The position numbers and the translations under genes were made by a program. Source: Capsulimonas sp. (GTDB taxonomy: Bacteria; Armatimonadota; Armatimonadia; Armatimonadales; Capsulimonadaceae). From it: a stretch of DNA of 15,883 bases. The notes below the pieces were generated by a model. That model saw nothing but the letters and a program-made list of their open reading frames with translations, had not been told where the DNA came from and did not search any database. The DNA is taken from assembly GCA_025963815.1 (NCBI GenBank), contig JAOQAA010000268.1:1-15883 (forward strand). The letters run 5' to 3'. Below, piece by piece: positions 14,723 through 15,883 of the stretch; positions within the stretch are counted from its first letter, which is position 1; every line of letters starts with the position of its first letter.

Positions 14723-15883
14723 GTGCTGAAGAACTCCCGAACTTTGCGCAGGCCCGCGACCAGCGCGTCGATTTCCTCGCGCGTGTTGTAAAGGCCCAGC
14801 GAAGCGCGCGCGGTCGAGGGAACGCCGAGGCGCTGGAGCACGGGGTGGGCGCAGTGCTGTCCGGTTCGGATGGCGATGCCCTGGCGGTCAAGCAGCGTGC
14901 CGATCTCCAGCGGGTGAATGTCGCCGAGCGTGAACGAATAGACGCTCGCCTTGTTCTTAGCCGTCCCGATCATCCGGAACCCTTCGATCTGTGCGAGGGC
15001 CTCGTTGCCGTACTCCATCAATTCGTGCTCGTAGGCGGCGATATTCGCGACGCCCAGGCTCTGAATGTAATCGACGGCCGCGCCGAGGCCGGCCGCGCCG
15101 GCGATGTGCGGAGTGCCGGCTTCGAATTTATAGGGCAGGTCATTGTATTCGGTGTGCTCGAAGGTCACGGTGGCGATCATATCGCCGCCGCCCTGGTAAG
15201 GCGGCATCGCCTCTAGAAGGGCGGCCTTACCGTAGAGTACGCCGATCCCCGTGGGGCCGTAGAGCTTGTGGCCGCTGAGGACTAGAAAGTCGGCGTCCAG
15301 GGCCTGCACATCGATCGGGATGTGATAGGCCGATTGGGCGGCGTCAATTAAAACGGGAACACCTTGTGCGTGCGCCTTCGCGATGATCTCTTCGATCGGG
15401 TTGATGGTGCCGAGAACGTTGGACATATGCACGACCGCGACGATTTTGGTGCGCGGGCCGAGCAGTTTGTCGAACTCGTCCATCAGAAGCTCACCGGCGT
15501 CGTTGATCGGGATCACACGAAGCTTGGCGCCTTTTTCCTGGCAGAGCATCTGCCAGGGGACGATGTTGCAGTGATGCTCCATCGTCGAGATCAAGATCTC
15601 GTCGCCGGCGCCGATGTTCTGGCGGCCGTAGGTGGACGCGACGAGGTTGACGCCTTCGGTCGCGTTGCGCGTGAAGATGATCTCATGCGCGTCTTCGGCG
15701 TTCAGGAAGTTCTTAATCTTAACGCGCGCGCCTTCATAAGCGCGCGTCGCTTTCTCCGCAAGCAGATGGGGGCTGCGGTGGATGTTCGCATTCTCTTCCG
15801 TGTAATAACGCATGAGAGTGTCGATCACCAGCTGCGGCTTTTGTGTCGTGGCGGCGTTATCCAGATACACAAGCGGCTTGCCG
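14719..15883 (-). CDS. sufS: SufS cysteine desulfurase, N terminus beyond the window
   Basis: Pyridoxal-phosphate enzyme that removes sulfur from L-cysteine for iron-sulfur cluster building. The reading frame stays open to the right edge: 387 residues are visible, beginning GKPLVYLDNAATTQKP, so roughly 20-30 N-terminal residues lie outside. Counting from the first complete codon, the PLP lysine is K206 in LSGHKLYGPTG and the catalytic persulfide cysteine is C344 in RTGQHCAHP, the group II (SufS/CsdA) arrangement. The ring-stacking His lies in MEHHCNIVPW. The GTG at 15870 is an internal Val codon, not a start. Together with sufE and the SufT-like gene it forms the end of a SUF operon whose sufBCD genes presumably lie to the right. 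Confidence 0.96.
   Translation of the reverse strand, partial: GKPLVYLDNAATTQKPQLVIDTLMRYYTEENANIHRSPHLLAEKATRAYEGARVKIKNFLNAEDAHEIIFTRNATEGVNLVASTYGRQNIGAGDEILISTMEHHCNIVPWQMLCQEKGAKLRVIPINDAGELLMDEFDKLLGPRTKIVAVVHMSNVLGTINPIEEIIAKAHAQGVPVLIDAAQSAYHIPIDVQALDADFLVLSGHKLYGPTGIGVLYGKAALLEAMPPYQGGGDMIATVTFEHTEYNDLPYKFEAGTPHIAGAAGLGAAVDYIQSLGVANIAAYEHELMEYGNEALAQIEGFRMIGTAKNKASVYSFTLGDIHPLEIGTLLDRQGIAIRTGQHCAHPVLQRLGVPSTARASLGLYNTREEIDALVAGLRKVREFFST

Noticed and set aside
15868..15870. GTG as the start codon of sufS
   Set aside because: The frame continues upstream to the window edge with family-like residues (GKPLVYLDNAATT), so this is an internal valine.

Overview
The window is a gene-dense, GC-rich bacterial chromosome segment with no rRNA, tRNA, CRISPR array or transposase gene that I can see. 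The best lineage clue is a DUF1559 type IV pilin-like protein with an H-X9-DG motif. The hydrophobic stretch after its prepilin cleavage site reads [12 protein letters not shown], which I associate with Armatimonadota (for example Capsulimonas-like bacteria) rather than the planctomycete version of the family. The lineage is an inference. No marker gene here proves it.

Layout from left to right. (1) 1-754, minus: a lipid/diacylglycerol kinase cut by the left edge. (2) 969-1202, plus, and 1283-1642, minus: two small unrecognised proteins that converge on one bidirectional terminator. (3) 1780-2391, minus: a Mn-type superoxide dismutase. It is divergent from (4) 2653-3060, plus: a group II truncated haemoglobin that looks leaderless. 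(5) 6397-3057, minus: a two-gene operon with a textbook promoter. It encodes the DUF1559 pilin-like protein and then, through an ATGA overlap, a large secreted (alpha/alpha)6-barrel glycosidase with two C-terminal beta domains. (6) 10934-6581, minus: three ATGA-overlapping genes in the order DUF58, membrane transglutaminase, MoxR AAA ATPase, closed by a strong terminator. (7) 11126-12283, plus: a GNAT acetyltransferase with an Eis-like layout, whose 3' end overlaps (8) 13680-12274, minus: an APH-fold kinase of visibly lower GC. (9) 15883-13754, minus: the 3' part of a SUF iron-sulfur operon (sufS, sufE, sufT-like). A 166-bp element with 37-bp inverted-repeat arms sits between sufE and the sufT-like gene.

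How the genes work together. SufS takes sulfur from cysteine and passes it to SufE, and the SufT-like protein helps cluster assembly or transfer. The MoxR/DUF58/transglutaminase trio is a widespread but poorly understood envelope-associated module. Superoxide dismutase and the truncated globin fit an aerobic lifestyle. The pilin-like protein and secreted glycosidase are made from one message and are probably both exported, which suggests a surface or secreted polysaccharide function.

Recurrent features are ATGA stop/start overlaps at four gene junctions, convergent genes whose stop codons overlap at two places, and GC-rich hairpins at gene ends. Stretches without a gene are all under 300 bases. 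They hold promoters, terminators or the inverted-repeat element. I found no clearly new defence or biosynthetic system. The most unusual items are the inverted-repeat element, the coupled pilin-like/glycosidase pair and the two unassigned small proteins.
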